Positions 1 to 8,060 of a stretch of 11,198 nucleotides of DNA are shown here, in pieces. The DNA is from Dictyocoela muelleri. Its lineage: Eukaryota; Microsporidia. The notes below the pieces were generated by a model that saw nothing but the letters and a program-made list of their open reading frames with translations, was not told the DNA's origin and did not search any database. Position numbers and translations under genes: made by a program. The stretch lies in the NCBI GenBank assembly GCA_016256075.1, contig SDVU01000712.1, forward strand, positions 1 to 11,198, read 5' to 3'. The stretch's first letter is position 1; the number at the start of each line of letters is the position of its first letter.

Positions 1-757
1 TCAAGATCCAAATTGCAAAAAATAGATTTTTCGTAGTAAAGTTCATAAGGTGCATATCCTGTATTTTTATTGACTGTTAAATAATTCCCAGCCAAATATT
101 TCTATTTAATTCATTACTTGTTGAATAACTGGAAATTCTTAGAACGCTACCTATTTCTTTGTTGATTCTCTCGACTATTGAGTTCCCAGTCGGATTGTAA
201 GGCGTAGAAGTTTTATGTTTTATATTAAAAGCTTTTAAAATATTATAAAAGTTACCGACAGTGAACTGTCTTCCGTTATCTGTTATACGCTTTTCGGGAA
301 TTGGATGGGCTGTTAACTAAAATTTCTTTAATTCATCACACACAGTTTTTGAATCGATATTAAAAAGCAAGGCTATTTCTGAGAATTGGGTAAATATATC
401 TACAACAACTAACACATAAAAATCGTTTTCAAAATCAGCGTTTTCAAACATGGTTGCACTAATAAGACCCTTTAGGTCTATTCCTATAGCTTCATTCTTT
501 TTGGTGACGTCGTGATTATAAATTGGAATTCCATATTTTTTTGAATTTTCCTTTTCGGTATTGCAGGTGATGCAATCGCTACATACCTTCTTTATGAATT
601 TACGTATACCTTTTAACTTAATATATCTCATGAGCGTTTTTTCCATTACATATATTCCTGGATTTACAAGTTTAAAATGTAATTTTTTAATAAATTTCTC
701 TATATCTTCATGTTTATTCTCTTTTGTTGTTATTTCATATAATTTTTTTCTATGCAT
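1..757 (-). pseudogene. Retroelement integrase region (fossil)
   Basis: This is the integrase part of the Ty3/gypsy fossil. The longest open stretch (317-757) shows the C-x2-C half of the zinc-binding N-terminal domain (CSDCITC, about 570-600) followed by the start of the rve catalytic core, with the first acidic residue in GIDLKG (about 470-490) and the second in VVVDIF (about 395-415). Further downstream, between about 160 and 300, come the D-N-G-type and N-P-T-G/V-E-R-type motifs that normally hold the later catalytic residues. In life the protein would have inserted the cDNA copy into host chromatin. The window begins inside its C-terminal part. It is inactive. Confidence 0.85.
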
Positions 758-984
758 TTTATTATTTGAAATTTTATGTTCGGTAGGTTTGGGAGGTCAT
801 TATCAACGCCTTTAATTGTAGTCTTAAATAGAAATCTTGAAAGAATATCAGCGTCTCTATTTTCTTCACCTTTTATATGTCTTATCGCGTAATCATATTC
901 TTCAAGTAATAGTTTCCACCTGTATATCCTCTTAGATAGCTCACCATTGAATGTAATGTTTTTGTTATCAGTTTCAATATTTAT

Positions 985-1240
985 TTTCGTATTATATATT
1001 AGCGGCTTGAAGTGTTCTACTTATTTTTAAAATAGCATACATTTCCTTTTCGTTGTTGTGTAGTTTAGCTCTGTTGTTATATTTTTTGCTGTAAAATCCT
1101 ATAACTTTTCTATTCTGAAGTAAGATCGAACCCATTCCCACGTCAGAGGCGTCACATCTTAACGTGAATTCCTTGTTAAAATCAGGATGATGTAAAATAC
1201 CATGATTTTTTATTTCTGAAAATATTTTATGGATTTTTTG
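985..1240 (-). pseudogene. Retroelement RNase H region (fossil)
   Basis: This is the RNase H domain that follows the reverse transcriptase in Ty3/gypsy polyproteins; it removes the RNA strand of the RNA:DNA hybrid. The peptide reads through the hallmark LRCDASDVGMGSILLQ, with the catalytic D in CDAS, then GFYSKK and the acidic HNNEKEMYAIL stretch. Order and spacing match the RT_RNaseH domain of metavirus-like elements. It lies in the same open stretch as the C-terminal half of the reverse transcriptase (992-1591). It belongs to the broken element above. Confidence 0.9.
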
Positions 1241-2060
1241 CCGGTCAACTTCACTCCATGTTATTGTTTTCTTTTCTGACTTAAGCTTCGTGTACACGTC
1301 TGCCGTTAATATTGATAAGTTTTTTATAAATGGTCGAAACCAATTTATAAAACCTAATAATCTTTGGAGCTGCTTTTTCGTTTTGAGAGTATAACTTGTA
1401 TATGTTTCCAGTTTTGAAAAAATTGGGAGTATTCTATCTTTATTTATTCGATGTTCTAAAAATTCAATTTCTTCCTTGGCGAATATACTTTTTCCAAAAT
1501 TGATGGACACTCCTAAACTGTGCTGCCTTTTAATCACATTATCTACAAGAAGTATATGTTCATCCGTAATATAAGAATAATAGAATATCATCCATATATG
1601 TCAATACACAATCCATGTCTTCAAATATTTTATTCATTGTCTTTTAAAAAAAGGCAGGGGCGTTTGAAAGCCTAAACGGCATCCTTTAAATACGTATGTT
1701 TTGTTTATTGGGACGAATATAGTTTTTTTAATGTCATTCTCATCCATTTTTATTTGATAATAGCCATTGTTTAAGTCAATCGTAGTAAATATAGTTGCTC
1801 CTTATAGTTTTGATAATATTTCGTATAAATTTGGAGTTATCTGGTGATTCTTTCTGGTTATTGAGTTAAGATAACGATAGTCTACAACGAGCCGTAGCTT
1901 ACCGTTCTTCTTCTTGATTATAAAGGCGGGTGATATCATATTACTTTCTTGTTATTCGATAATACCTAGTGATTCCAATTCCTTGATATGCTCTTTTACG
2001 TCAGGTTGTAAACCTACCGGCACAGGATATTCTTTTGGGACATTATTAAATTTATCTGTC
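1240..2060 (-). pseudogene. Retroelement reverse transcriptase region (fossil)
   Basis: This is the reverse transcriptase of the Ty3/gypsy fossil. On the minus strand the catalytic box TYMDDIL sits at about 1581-1601 (YMDD at 1587-1598). An upstream TTIDLNNGYYQI motif at about 1757-1792 carries the first catalytic aspartate (codon 1775-1777). Between them lies the fingers/palm stretch with KTYVFKG (about 1680-1700). The thumb/connection signature LQRLLGFINWFRPFIKN is at about 1320-1370. A proline-rich entry segment with PVPVGLQPDVKEHI lies at about 1990-2035. The enzyme copied element RNA into DNA in a cytoplasmic particle. The region is interrupted and inactive. Confidence 0.9.
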
Positions 2061-2399
2061 AGTTCAATCTTATGAGTTATTACATCGATATTTCCTAATA
2101 TTTTATATTCTTTTTTGCATTCTTTATGATGTCGCCCAATGATTCTTCTTCTGCCTTGGCTGTAAAGATTTTTGTTTTGACGTTATTTCTTTATCAGAAT
2201 AGTTATCGGTAGGTACTAATGTTTGTATCTCATATTCTCTGCCTTCAAAATTAATTGTTCCCTCTTTAAGGTTTAGGATAGCTTCATTTTCTATCAGAAA
2301 TTCATTTCTAGGATAATTACATCACTTTTTGTTAGTAAACCAAAAAACGACTCTTATAAGTAATATTTTTATCATTCATTATTTGGAATTTTAGATCAC

Positions 2400-2560
2400 A
2401 AAAACGGTTTATTTCTACAGTAGAACCGTTAGCTACTTCCACTATCTTTTTTTTCTCCAAGGGCATCTGAATCAGCTTTTCACTTTCAGCTATGTTTTTG
2501 ACGAATTATATTCTCTGTGGAACCTGTATCAATCATTGACTAAATTCGGATTCGTTTATA
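2400..2560 (-). pseudogene. Retroelement aspartic protease region (fossil)
   Basis: A retroviral-type aspartic protease active-site motif is visible on the minus strand: MIDTGSTENII, with D-T-G-S at 2519-2530. It lies between the zinc knuckle (2653-2694) and the reverse transcriptase, where Ty3/gypsy elements place their protease. Such a protease cuts the Gag-Pol polyprotein. Only the core around the active site is clear; the flap region and the domain limits are guessed from spacing. It is part of the broken element. Confidence 0.75.
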
Positions 2561-2639
2561 TTCAAAGGTATTTAGATCCTTTTGGGTATATTTATAGGTT
2601 CTATTAAGGCGTAATTTCGATTGTTTGTAGGTGAAGTAG

Positions 2640-3700
2640 TTTTATTGGCTCGACATTTCTCATTCGAGTGAGATCGCGACTTATGAAATGTACAGTATTT
2701 GTTTGGCTTAGTATAATTCTTATTATATTCTCCGGTGTTACTAGAGCGGTGTTTTAAATTCTTATCTCTTTTTTCATGTTTTGCGCTATTTGAAAAATCA
2801 GATAATTATTTCACGCTTGCCTTTTCCATAATGTGTCTTATTTTTTTTTCTAAAAATAGCTGATCCATATCTAAGAGTACCTGGACACAATAATTAAATG
2901 TCCTGTTGCTATTTCTAACTAATTCAAACTTAACTCTCACATGTAAACCTAAAAAAATATTTCCTCTGTTTTTGTTTTTATCATTTCTTCGTTCCAATCA
3001 TGAAAAATCCCTAATTTTTGTACATTTTTTTCAATTTCATAAATATATGCACGGATTGTATGGAAATCGCATTGTTTTATCTTCAAGGTTTTTGTTGATA
3101 GTCGTGAGAAGTTTTCATATTGTATTTGAGTTTCAAAATTTTTCTTATCATATCAGAACTATTCAGTGATGGACCTATTTGTAACTGTATGTTTAAATCA
3201 ACGATTTGAGACAGTACTTCCATGTTGATTTCTTCGAACCATTGACATATTCGCGACACTTCTTTGAAACATGACTACCATTTTATAAGATTTTGCTCTT
3301 ATATTGATCTCAGCCTGTTTATCCTGTGCAGTACTTTGAGTCCGGATCTTTCACTACTATGTTCAATATTCAAAATTTCAAATCTTTCGTCAATTTGTGC
3401 TAGATGTTTGCCTCGTTGCTCTTCTTCAAATATTCCAGTTTTAAGAGTCTCCATGTACCTCTTTGAGCTCAAAATGAGGTGTGCATCAATAGGTTATTAA
3501 ATAAAAGATAATTGATAATAAATGATTTCTTGAAACCTTTTATTGATTCATTCCTTGACTTATTTCCTTTCATCACGTCGTGCACATCCGTGTTACATCA
3601 ACCCAATTTATGCTTTTTAATCAAAATTTTTAATCTTGTCATTCGTGACATCTGTCATAATCTCAAAACTTTTCATATTCTCTCCGATATAGAATTCTCG
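2640..3700 (-). pseudogene. Retroelement gag-like region with zinc knuckle (fossil)
   Basis: Upstream of the protease on the minus strand lies a lysine-, arginine- and glutamate-rich coding-like stretch ending in a nucleocapsid-type zinc knuckle at 2653-2694. The knuckle is C-x2-H-x4-H-x4-C (starting YCTFHK), a spacing also used by some Ty3/gypsy Gag proteins instead of the common C-x2-C-x4-H-x4-C. An open stretch at 2806-2997 and short helical, charged pieces at about 3300-3460 fit a Gag core. Gag sequence is poorly conserved, so apart from the knuckle the call rests on position. Several plus-strand open frames in this interval are antisense shadows. Confidence 0.6.
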
Positions 3701-3806
3701 AACTTTTGCGTGGTAGCACTACGGGATATCACAATAACTCAAATTTTTTATTAGAATATTTAAAAATTTTATAATTTGCATGTAAAAAGTAAAAGATTTA
3801 GTCAAA

Positions 3807-3955
3807 ATTGTAGGTCAAATGGCTAACCTAACTGGTTTAAATTATGAATGTAACATTTAAATATTGTTGCTTGAATAATTTAAAGCCGGTTAATAATAAA
3901 GCATCAAGGAATGACATTAAGCTGCTAAGAACATAGAAGTATAGCAGTAATATAC
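3807..3955 (+). repeat. SINE-like dispersed repeat, copy 1
   Basis: About 150 bp that align with 6026-6172. Shared landmarks in order are a GGCTAAC/AGCTCAT segment followed by an (A/T)CTGGTTTAA-like word, GAATG...ATTTAA.TAT.GT, a TTAATAA stretch, then GGAATGACATTAAGC and ATAGAA.TATAG..TAATATACA. The second copy has a tRNA-like head (see 6030-6105). In this copy the corresponding promoter-like boxes are decayed. Sequence similarity stops abruptly around 3955 on the right. The two copies are clearly diverged, so insertion is old. I infer a tRNA-derived SINE; it could instead be any other dispersed repeat. Confidence 0.55.
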
Positions 3956-4103
3956 ATTATAGGCTATTCGTGAGCACATTTAAATAAATTTTAATATATA
4001 AATAAAAATATGTGACCTCTCATGGCTAGTGAAGAAAACTTTTTGATAGTTTTAAAATTCTTTTTATATTTTAACAATTCTTAAGTGTAAAGGTAAAAAC
4101 TTT

Positions 4104-4486
4104 GGATCTATACTAAAATTTACCCCCATGAAAAAAAAATCGAAAAAATATTTATTAAATTTTATAAAAAAAAAAGCAGATAAAATAATAAAAATTAATT
4201 ATAAAGAAGTATTAAAGCATTTTTATTAATTATATTTAAATTAAAATTAAGATTTTTTCCATAAAATCAATATTATTATTATTATTATAAAAATAGTTTT
4301 TTTTAAAAAATGCTCTCGTGGCTTAATTTTAATCTTCTTTCTTAATTTGCTTTTTTTAAATTTTTAATCACTCAATAGCTTGTGTATTTTCTATTAATTT
4401 GACAGATTTCATTTTGATTTTAAAAAATCATTTTCTTAGCTGTACTAAAATTTCCACTCCCCTGTGGAAAATTTTATTACAGAATC
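4104..4486. mobile_element. Probable Merlin-type MITE, 383 bp
   Basis: The left end GGATCTATACTAAAATTT matches the left end of Merlin element B (GGATCTAGACCAAAATTT) at 16 of 18 positions. The right end, read on the minus strand, is GATTCTGTAATAAAATTT, matching the left end here at about 13 of 18. Flanking 8-mers are AAAACTTT on the left and AAATTTTT on the right, two mismatches, which fits a decayed 8-bp target duplication. Between the ends the sequence is AT-rich with no coding potential and an (ATT)n run near 4270-4287. An alternative is that the palindrome at 4437-4486 is the left end of a longer element reaching the transposase remnant at 5150-5456; I could not find a convincing partner for that. 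Confidence 0.4.
4437..4486. repeat. Back-to-back terminal-repeat palindrome (copy at 4437)
   Basis: The arms TAAAATTTCCAC (4446-4457) and GTGGAAAATTTTA (4464-4476) form a strong hairpin with a six-base loop. Its left half, from TAGCTGTACTAAAATTT, resembles the Merlin-type left end, and its right half resembles the same end inverted. It therefore looks like two terminal repeats joined tail to tail. The same design occurs at 6539-6584 and 8615-8661. Confidence 0.6.
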
Positions 4487-4494
4487 AAATTTTT

Positions 4495-5149
4495 ATGTCT
4501 AGAAGGTGATTAGGAAATGTTAAGTCGAGAGTATAGAAAAAAATGGTTCAATACATAAAAGAAAATGTATGATAACCGAGCTTTTTAAAGAAAGCGTCTT
4601 TTTATAATTATAAGATGATGATCCCCGTTATTCAACACAAAACAAAACATTTGTTATGACGCGCTATTTTGAAGCAAATACGTCGATTATATTGTGTATA
4701 TACAAAAATAATCTGAAAGATACTGATATTTATCGGGGTTTGTTAATTGGTAATAACAGAGGTACCATGATTATTGAAAAGAAATAATCGATAAATTAAC
4801 ATCTCTAAATTCGGCAATAATAAAAATATCATAGTGGATGACATGTTTGTAGTTCTGTATAAGTATGTGGTGTGGAAATAAGTGAAGAAGGTGATTATTT
4901 CTAGAAATAATAGAAAAAACGAGATTTAAAACAGTAAAATCGCTCTAAAAAAATGTAATGTATGTAAATTCTAGGTTTTGAGATTGATCGTAAGTTTTAA
5001 AAAAATAAAAATTGAATTCCCAGAATGGTAAGAAAATATGTTAAAGAATTATTCGAACTAAGTTTGTAAAATATATATTCAATTCATTTGTGAAAATGCA
5101 AAAATTTTAATGTTTTTAATCTTTTTAACCATTTTTATAATAATTTTTA
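4495..5149. other. AT-rich stretch without a recognisable gene
   Basis: No reading frame here has convincing coding character. A short peptide on the plus strand at about 4806-4880 (KFGNNKNIIVDDMFVV...YKY) is faintly like the first-aspartate region of Merlin transposases (compare KIIQVDETM in element B). If real it would be part of the transposase remnant that follows, but it lies about 395 bp before the second-aspartate motif where about 184 bp is seen in the C copy. I treat it as unproven. Confidence 0.4.
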
Positions 5150-5456
5150 TGTTCCTTTTTTGCGTTTTTTCAAAATCGACGATTATCCAACGCGCATCCA
5201 TAAAAAGGCTGAGAAAAGATCTTTTTTATACCGATTGCTGGCGCATATAAGAGTATTGAATGAAGAATATGTCTATCAGACAGTAAATCATCGTAAAAAT
5301 TTTGTTGATCCTTTCAATAAAGTGGTCACAAACAGCAATGAAGGGGCATGGTGTTGTGTACAGACATTCCTTTAAAAGATTCAACAGTTAAAAGCTTTTA
5401 AAATATCGGCAGGCGATATTTGTCTAGAAAAGAAATGAAGGAGATATTGAAATTTA
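5150..5456 (+). pseudogene. Merlin (IS1595-like) transposase remnant A
   Basis: This is the C-terminal catalytic part of a Merlin-superfamily DDE transposase, which cuts and pastes its own element. In one frame the open stretch 5160-5375 reads KKAEKRSFLY, then LNEEYVYQTVNHRKNFVDP. This closely parallels TVNHKKNFVDP in copy C (about 10880-10912) and is the usual segment between the second D and the final E. The second-aspartate motif TDCW is at 5230-5241 in another frame, followed by AYKSIE in a third frame, so there are at least two frameshifts within 30 bases. The E-containing motif NEGAW is at about 5338-5352. A TAA interrupts the tail just after 5372, with residual coding to a TGA near 5456. 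The zinc-ribbon N-terminus and first D are not recognisable. It differs from B and C and so belongs to a third lineage. Confidence 0.75.
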
Positions 5457-5639
5457 AAATTTATTAAAAAACAAAAGTTTTTCAAAAAAATAAGGTTAGT
5501 TAAAAATTTATTTTTATACTAAAATGAGAGGATTTATTTTATAATAGATTTTTCTTATTGTAGACTAGATCAAATATTCTGTGAAGTTTAAGAAACTCTC
5601 TAAGATGTGAATAATTTCTCGACAAAAATAGAAACTAAA

Positions 5640-5715
5640 CAAAAAAATCATGTAAAACAAGCCATTACCTGTATTTTGTAGAGTAATTAATAAAATGAAA
5701 ATTGTAAATAAATAA
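5640..5715 (+). repeat. Dispersed repeat module R2, copy 1
   Basis: This module aligns in the same direction with 6286-6362. Shared core: ATTACCTGT.TTTTG..GAGT.ATTAATAAAA.GAA.AT.GT, preceded in both copies by an A-rich run of similar length. The copies are diverged by roughly a quarter of positions by eye. Function unknown; it is probably the body of a repeat family, since the second copy sits between SINE-like copy 2 and an inverted arm. Confidence 0.55.
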
Positions 5716-5814
5716 CCTCCAGCAGTTTAAAAGTTACATATATTTTGATGATCAATAACTAAGTTTTCCGCAAAACAGTTTTAAAAATTCACCAGTTAAA
5801 CTTATAAATATTAC

Positions 5815-5895
5815 ATACAGACAACATCCATAGCTGCCAACCCGAAGAATTGTCTCCAACCTTGGTCTTAGACTTTTGGTTCTTTGACCGGTTTG
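5815..5895. repeat. Inverted repeat R3, left arm
   Basis: About 75-80 bp whose reverse complement matches 6393-6459. The best-conserved core is CCAACCTTGGTCTTAGAC here and GTCTAAAGACCAAGGTTGG there, with matching outer sequence containing GCTGCC / GGCAG. Arms about 500 bp apart enclose SINE-like copy 2 and module R2. This may be a foldback-type element with long terminal inverted repeats, or two repeat copies lying in opposite directions. No clear target duplication was seen. Confidence 0.6.
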
Positions 5896-6025
5896 AATTA
5901 TAATTATTTTATACATAAATTATAAAAATGTAAAAATAAGAATTAAAGAAATTGAATAAATTAAATAAATATATATTAAACACTATTGACTAATTAGTTA
6001 TTAAAAATATTTACAAATAGTAATA

Positions 6026-6172
6026 TATAAAGGCCAGATAGCTCATTGGTTAACACTCTTGAATGAAAAATTTAAGTATCGTGTACGAATCCCGCTGACG
6101 TCACTCTTTAATAAATAATGAGGGAATGTCATTAAGCGGTCAAAAACTATAGAAATATAGTATTAATATACA
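6026..6172 (+). repeat. SINE-like dispersed repeat, copy 2, with tRNA-like head
   Basis: This is the better-preserved partner of 3807-3955. At 6033-6105 it starts like a tRNA: GGCCAGA, then TAGCTCATTGGTTAACA, which fits the RNA polymerase III A box (TRGCnnARYnGG). About 35 bases later comes GTACGAATCC, one mismatch from the B-box core GTTCGAATCC. An anticodon-arm-like CTTGA...TTAAG stem lies between. The acceptor ends do not pair and the D stem is poor, so this is not a working tRNA gene. A tRNA head followed by an unrelated body shared with a second locus is the architecture of a tRNA-derived SINE. Confidence 0.55.
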
Positions 6173-6174
6173 GT

Positions 6175-6300
6175 TGTTTCCGTGTGTTATAGCTGATTAA
6201 GACTTGGAATAGTATGACATGAAGTAGATGGGCTCTACTATGCGTGGAGATGAGTGCGGCGCGGAAAGTCGGCAAAATAGGCAGCGAAAAATAAAAAATT
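6175..6300. other. GC-richer patch inside the repeat cluster
   Basis: This stretch stands out from its surroundings by higher GC content (for example GAGTGCGGCGCGGAAAGTCG near 6250-6270). It has no open reading frame of useful length and I do not recognise an RNA gene. It directly follows SINE-like copy 2 and precedes module R2 copy 2, so it is most simply the body of the same composite repeat; copy 1 at 3807 does not contain it. Confidence 0.35.
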
Positions 6301-6362
6301 TTGAAAATCAACTATTACCTGTTTCTTGCTGAGTCATTAATAAAACGAAGATCGTGTATACA
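6286..6362 (+). repeat. Dispersed repeat module R2, copy 2
   Basis: Direct-orientation partner of 5640-5715, with core ATTACCTGTTTCTTGCTGAG then ATTAATAAAACGAAGATCGTG. It lies between the GC-richer patch and the right arm of inverted repeat R3. Confidence 0.55.
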
Positions 6363-6392
6363 GCTGAACTTTTGGTAGCTTATAAAGTGAAA

Positions 6393-6459
6393 TATTAACA
6401 CCAAGAACTAAAGGTCTAAAGACCAAGGTTGGTGAAAACTCTCCGGTGAGGCAGATGCG
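6393..6459. repeat. Inverted repeat R3, right arm
   Basis: Reverse-complement partner of 5815-5895. The core GGTCTAAAGACC is also a short palindrome by itself. The arm ends at 6459, directly beside the target duplication of the 117-bp MITE, showing that the MITE inserted into or at the edge of this repeat later. Confidence 0.6.
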
Positions 6460-6467
6460 GATATTTC

Positions 6468-6584
6468 GGATCAATACTGTTTTCCCACCATTTCCATTTT
6501 AGGCCTTTTTCCCTTCATTTTTTATAATGATTTAAGTTGTATATCCCGTTTTTCCCTCCAATGGGGAAAAAACAGTCTATATCC
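6468..6584. mobile_element. 117-bp Merlin-type MITE with exact 8-bp target duplication
   Basis: The left end is GGATCAATACTGTTTTCCC. The right end read on the minus strand is GGATATAGACTGTTTTTTCC. Both are flanked directly by GATATTTC, at 6460-6467 and 6585-6592, an exact 8-bp target-site duplication. Eight or nine bases is the size Merlin elements make, and the ends follow the same GGAT..A.AC...TT..CCC pattern as element B at 8615. With only 117 bp it codes for nothing and must have been moved by a transposase in trans. The right end is also a palindrome (6539-6584). The intact duplication suggests it is one of the younger insertions in the window. Confidence 0.8.
6539..6584. repeat. Back-to-back terminal-repeat palindrome (right end of the 117-bp MITE)
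   Basis: GTATATCCCGTTTTTCCC, a TCCAAT loop, then GGGGAAAAAACAG followed by TCTATATCC. The right half is the MITE terminal repeat; the left half is a recognisable inverted copy of it. Same design as 4437-4486 and 8615-8661. Confidence 0.6.
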
Positions 6585-6592
6585 GATATTTC

Positions 6593-8060
6593 AGCAAGTA
6601 ATATATATAAACAATAAATTAAGAGTAAATTTTAATTTTTGATTAATAATGATTTGCTATTTCTCTTAAATATCTATTATCTACACAATTTTGAAAAGCA
6701 AATATCAAATAAATATCTTAGACATAATCTCTTTTTATTTTTTTGAAAGTCTTTGTTGTTTTTTTGCCATTATAATGCTGAATTTTATAATGCATCCCTA
6801 ATTCCTAGCAAAAGCAGTTTTGCATGAAGAGAAATAAACACCTGATACAGAATAAAATGCGAATATAATTGTTATATTATTCTTTACATCTCTTTTTCTT
6901 ATTATTTATTGTTTTTTATATTTAAAATGGTTATATTTTGGGAGGCGGAAATACGGACAGCCTTTCTGTATTTGTCGAAACGAATAAAACTGCTATTTAT
7001 TCGGATAATGTCGATTATCTGACACCAGTTGTTGGATAATCGATTATAACATATATATTTTTTTTACATCCTTATGGAAAGAAAAAAATATTTCACAGGG
7101 TTGTTTTGAAAATATTGAATGCACCTAACAACGAATATAAAAATAATTTGAATGTATCATGGGTGCTAATTCAAAACAAGAATGTCAAAAATCTAAAAAG
7201 ATATGGAAATGCGAACTATCATGAACCATATTGATGGAAAAAAATGTACTGTAATAATGTATATTATTCTAAGGAAAAAAAAACTTTTTTTTAAACACCG
7301 GTCTTTTTTCAAAAAAATATAGGTTGTCTTATAAATAAATATTGCTTTACAACTTTTTAGTCAATTTATGCAAATTCATCAAGTGTCTGTAGAATTATTC
7401 TGTATTAAGAGTAACACTCACCGAGATTTATAATGACTTATTATCTGTCATGTGAGTATTTAAATACAGTGCGTATTAGATTAGTAGGCTGTGATTAATT
7501 TATTAGATTTAATGTCACTTTTCGTTCATTAAATTAAGTATCAGAGATGTCGACCTCCAATAAAAATGGTTAAGTATTCGACATATTTGACACTGGCCGA
7601 CCACCTCTAATCGGATAGATGTATTCAGTAGAAGATAACTCACAACATTATTCTTTATCATACAGAGTGTTTTCGATACAGGCTCATTTATAAATCCCAA
7701 TATGTGAGCTGTATATAGAAATATTTATCAAGTGCTTGGATTTACTCATAATGCAGTAAATCATAAGATTAATTTTGTATATCTAGAAAATGATATGCTT
7801 GCATACAAAAACGCAGAATCCTTTTGAAATATTCATAAATACAAAAAAAAATGGCGGGGTAACTGTAGAGTGTTACAATTTGAGGTAAATGTTAATTGTA
7901 CGCCTTTTTAAAGTACGCCTTTTTTAAAAAATTTAAGTCCCCAACTTATGACAATAAATTGACGATGCGAAATAATTATTCATGGGTATTATCTCTTCTT
8001 TAATTATTTATATATTAACTGTGTTTTCTATATCTATTGGTAGTTTTTTTGCCTTCTATA
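6593..8060. other. AT-rich stretch with no gene seen
   Basis: I see no credible coding region here. The one listed-length minus-strand frame (about 7515-7700) has no recognisable motif. Small structures are present: a hairpin AAATACGGA...TCTGTATTT at about 6955-6976; two near-identical GGATAAT(GT)CGATTAT words between about 7008 and 7046, each nearly palindromic; a word AAAACTTTTTTTTAAACACC at 7280-7299 that recurs just upstream of transposase C; and a 15-bp direct repeat at 7897-7930. None indicates a function. Confidence 0.5.
7897..7930 (+). repeat. Two-copy 15-bp tandem repeat
   Basis: GTACGCCTTTTTAAA occurs twice in a row (the second copy with one extra T). Probably replication slippage in low-complexity DNA. 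Confidence 0.6.

Larger units (their letters stand above)
1..3740 (-). mobile_element. Ty3/gypsy LTR retroelement fossil, incomplete at left edge
   Basis: On the minus strand the recognisable parts run from high to low coordinates as gag-like region, aspartic protease, reverse transcriptase, RNase H and integrase. The integrase lying after RNase H is the Ty3/gypsy (Metaviridae) order rather than the copia order. The element is clearly broken, with roughly a dozen or more interruptions spread over all parts, and is best read as an old inactive copy. The left edge of the window cuts the integrase, so the downstream LTR is outside. I could not recognise an LTR or primer-binding site beyond the gag end, so the right boundary near 3740 is an estimate from where gag-like coding signal fades. 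The family assignment is firm; the boundaries are not. Confidence 0.85.

Noticed and set aside
561-815. Plus-strand open frame of 84 codons
   Set aside because: It is antisense to the integrase region of the Ty3/gypsy fossil and has no recognisable motif.
2906-3754. Three consecutive plus-strand open frames of 78-87 codons
   Set aside because: They lie opposite the gag-like region, are rich in F, S, L and I as expected from the complement of a lysine/glutamate-rich coding strand, and show no known domain.
3740-4100. LTR or primer-binding site upstream of the gag-like region
   Set aside because: No long direct repeat partner is in the window and no tRNA-complementary site was recognised; the interval is occupied by the SINE-like repeat and AT-rich DNA.
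4806-4880. First-aspartate region of transposase A (IIVDDMFVV)
   Set aside because: The resemblance is short and the distance to the second aspartate motif is about twice that in copy C, so it is not strong enough to include in the gene.
5402-5420. Hairpin AATATCG-GCAGG-CGATATT as a terminator
   Set aside because: It lies within the decayed coding tail of transposase A; a seven-base stem in AT-rich eukaryotic DNA is no evidence of a terminator.
5541-5575. Right Merlin end near 5565 (GACTAGATC) as partner of 4104 or 4437
   Set aside because: Only about ten terminal bases match, and the flanking 8-mer AAATATTC agrees with neither candidate left flank.
6033-6105. Functional tRNA gene
   Set aside because: The A and B boxes are good but the acceptor ends do not pair, the D stem is weak and the anticodon loop is too long. 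A tRNA-derived repeat explains it better.
7515-7700. Minus-strand open frame of 61 codons
   Set aside because: No motif, no neighbour in a related frame and low-complexity surroundings. A plus-strand TGRPP in the same place briefly recalled Tc1/mariner linker sequence, but nothing else supports it.
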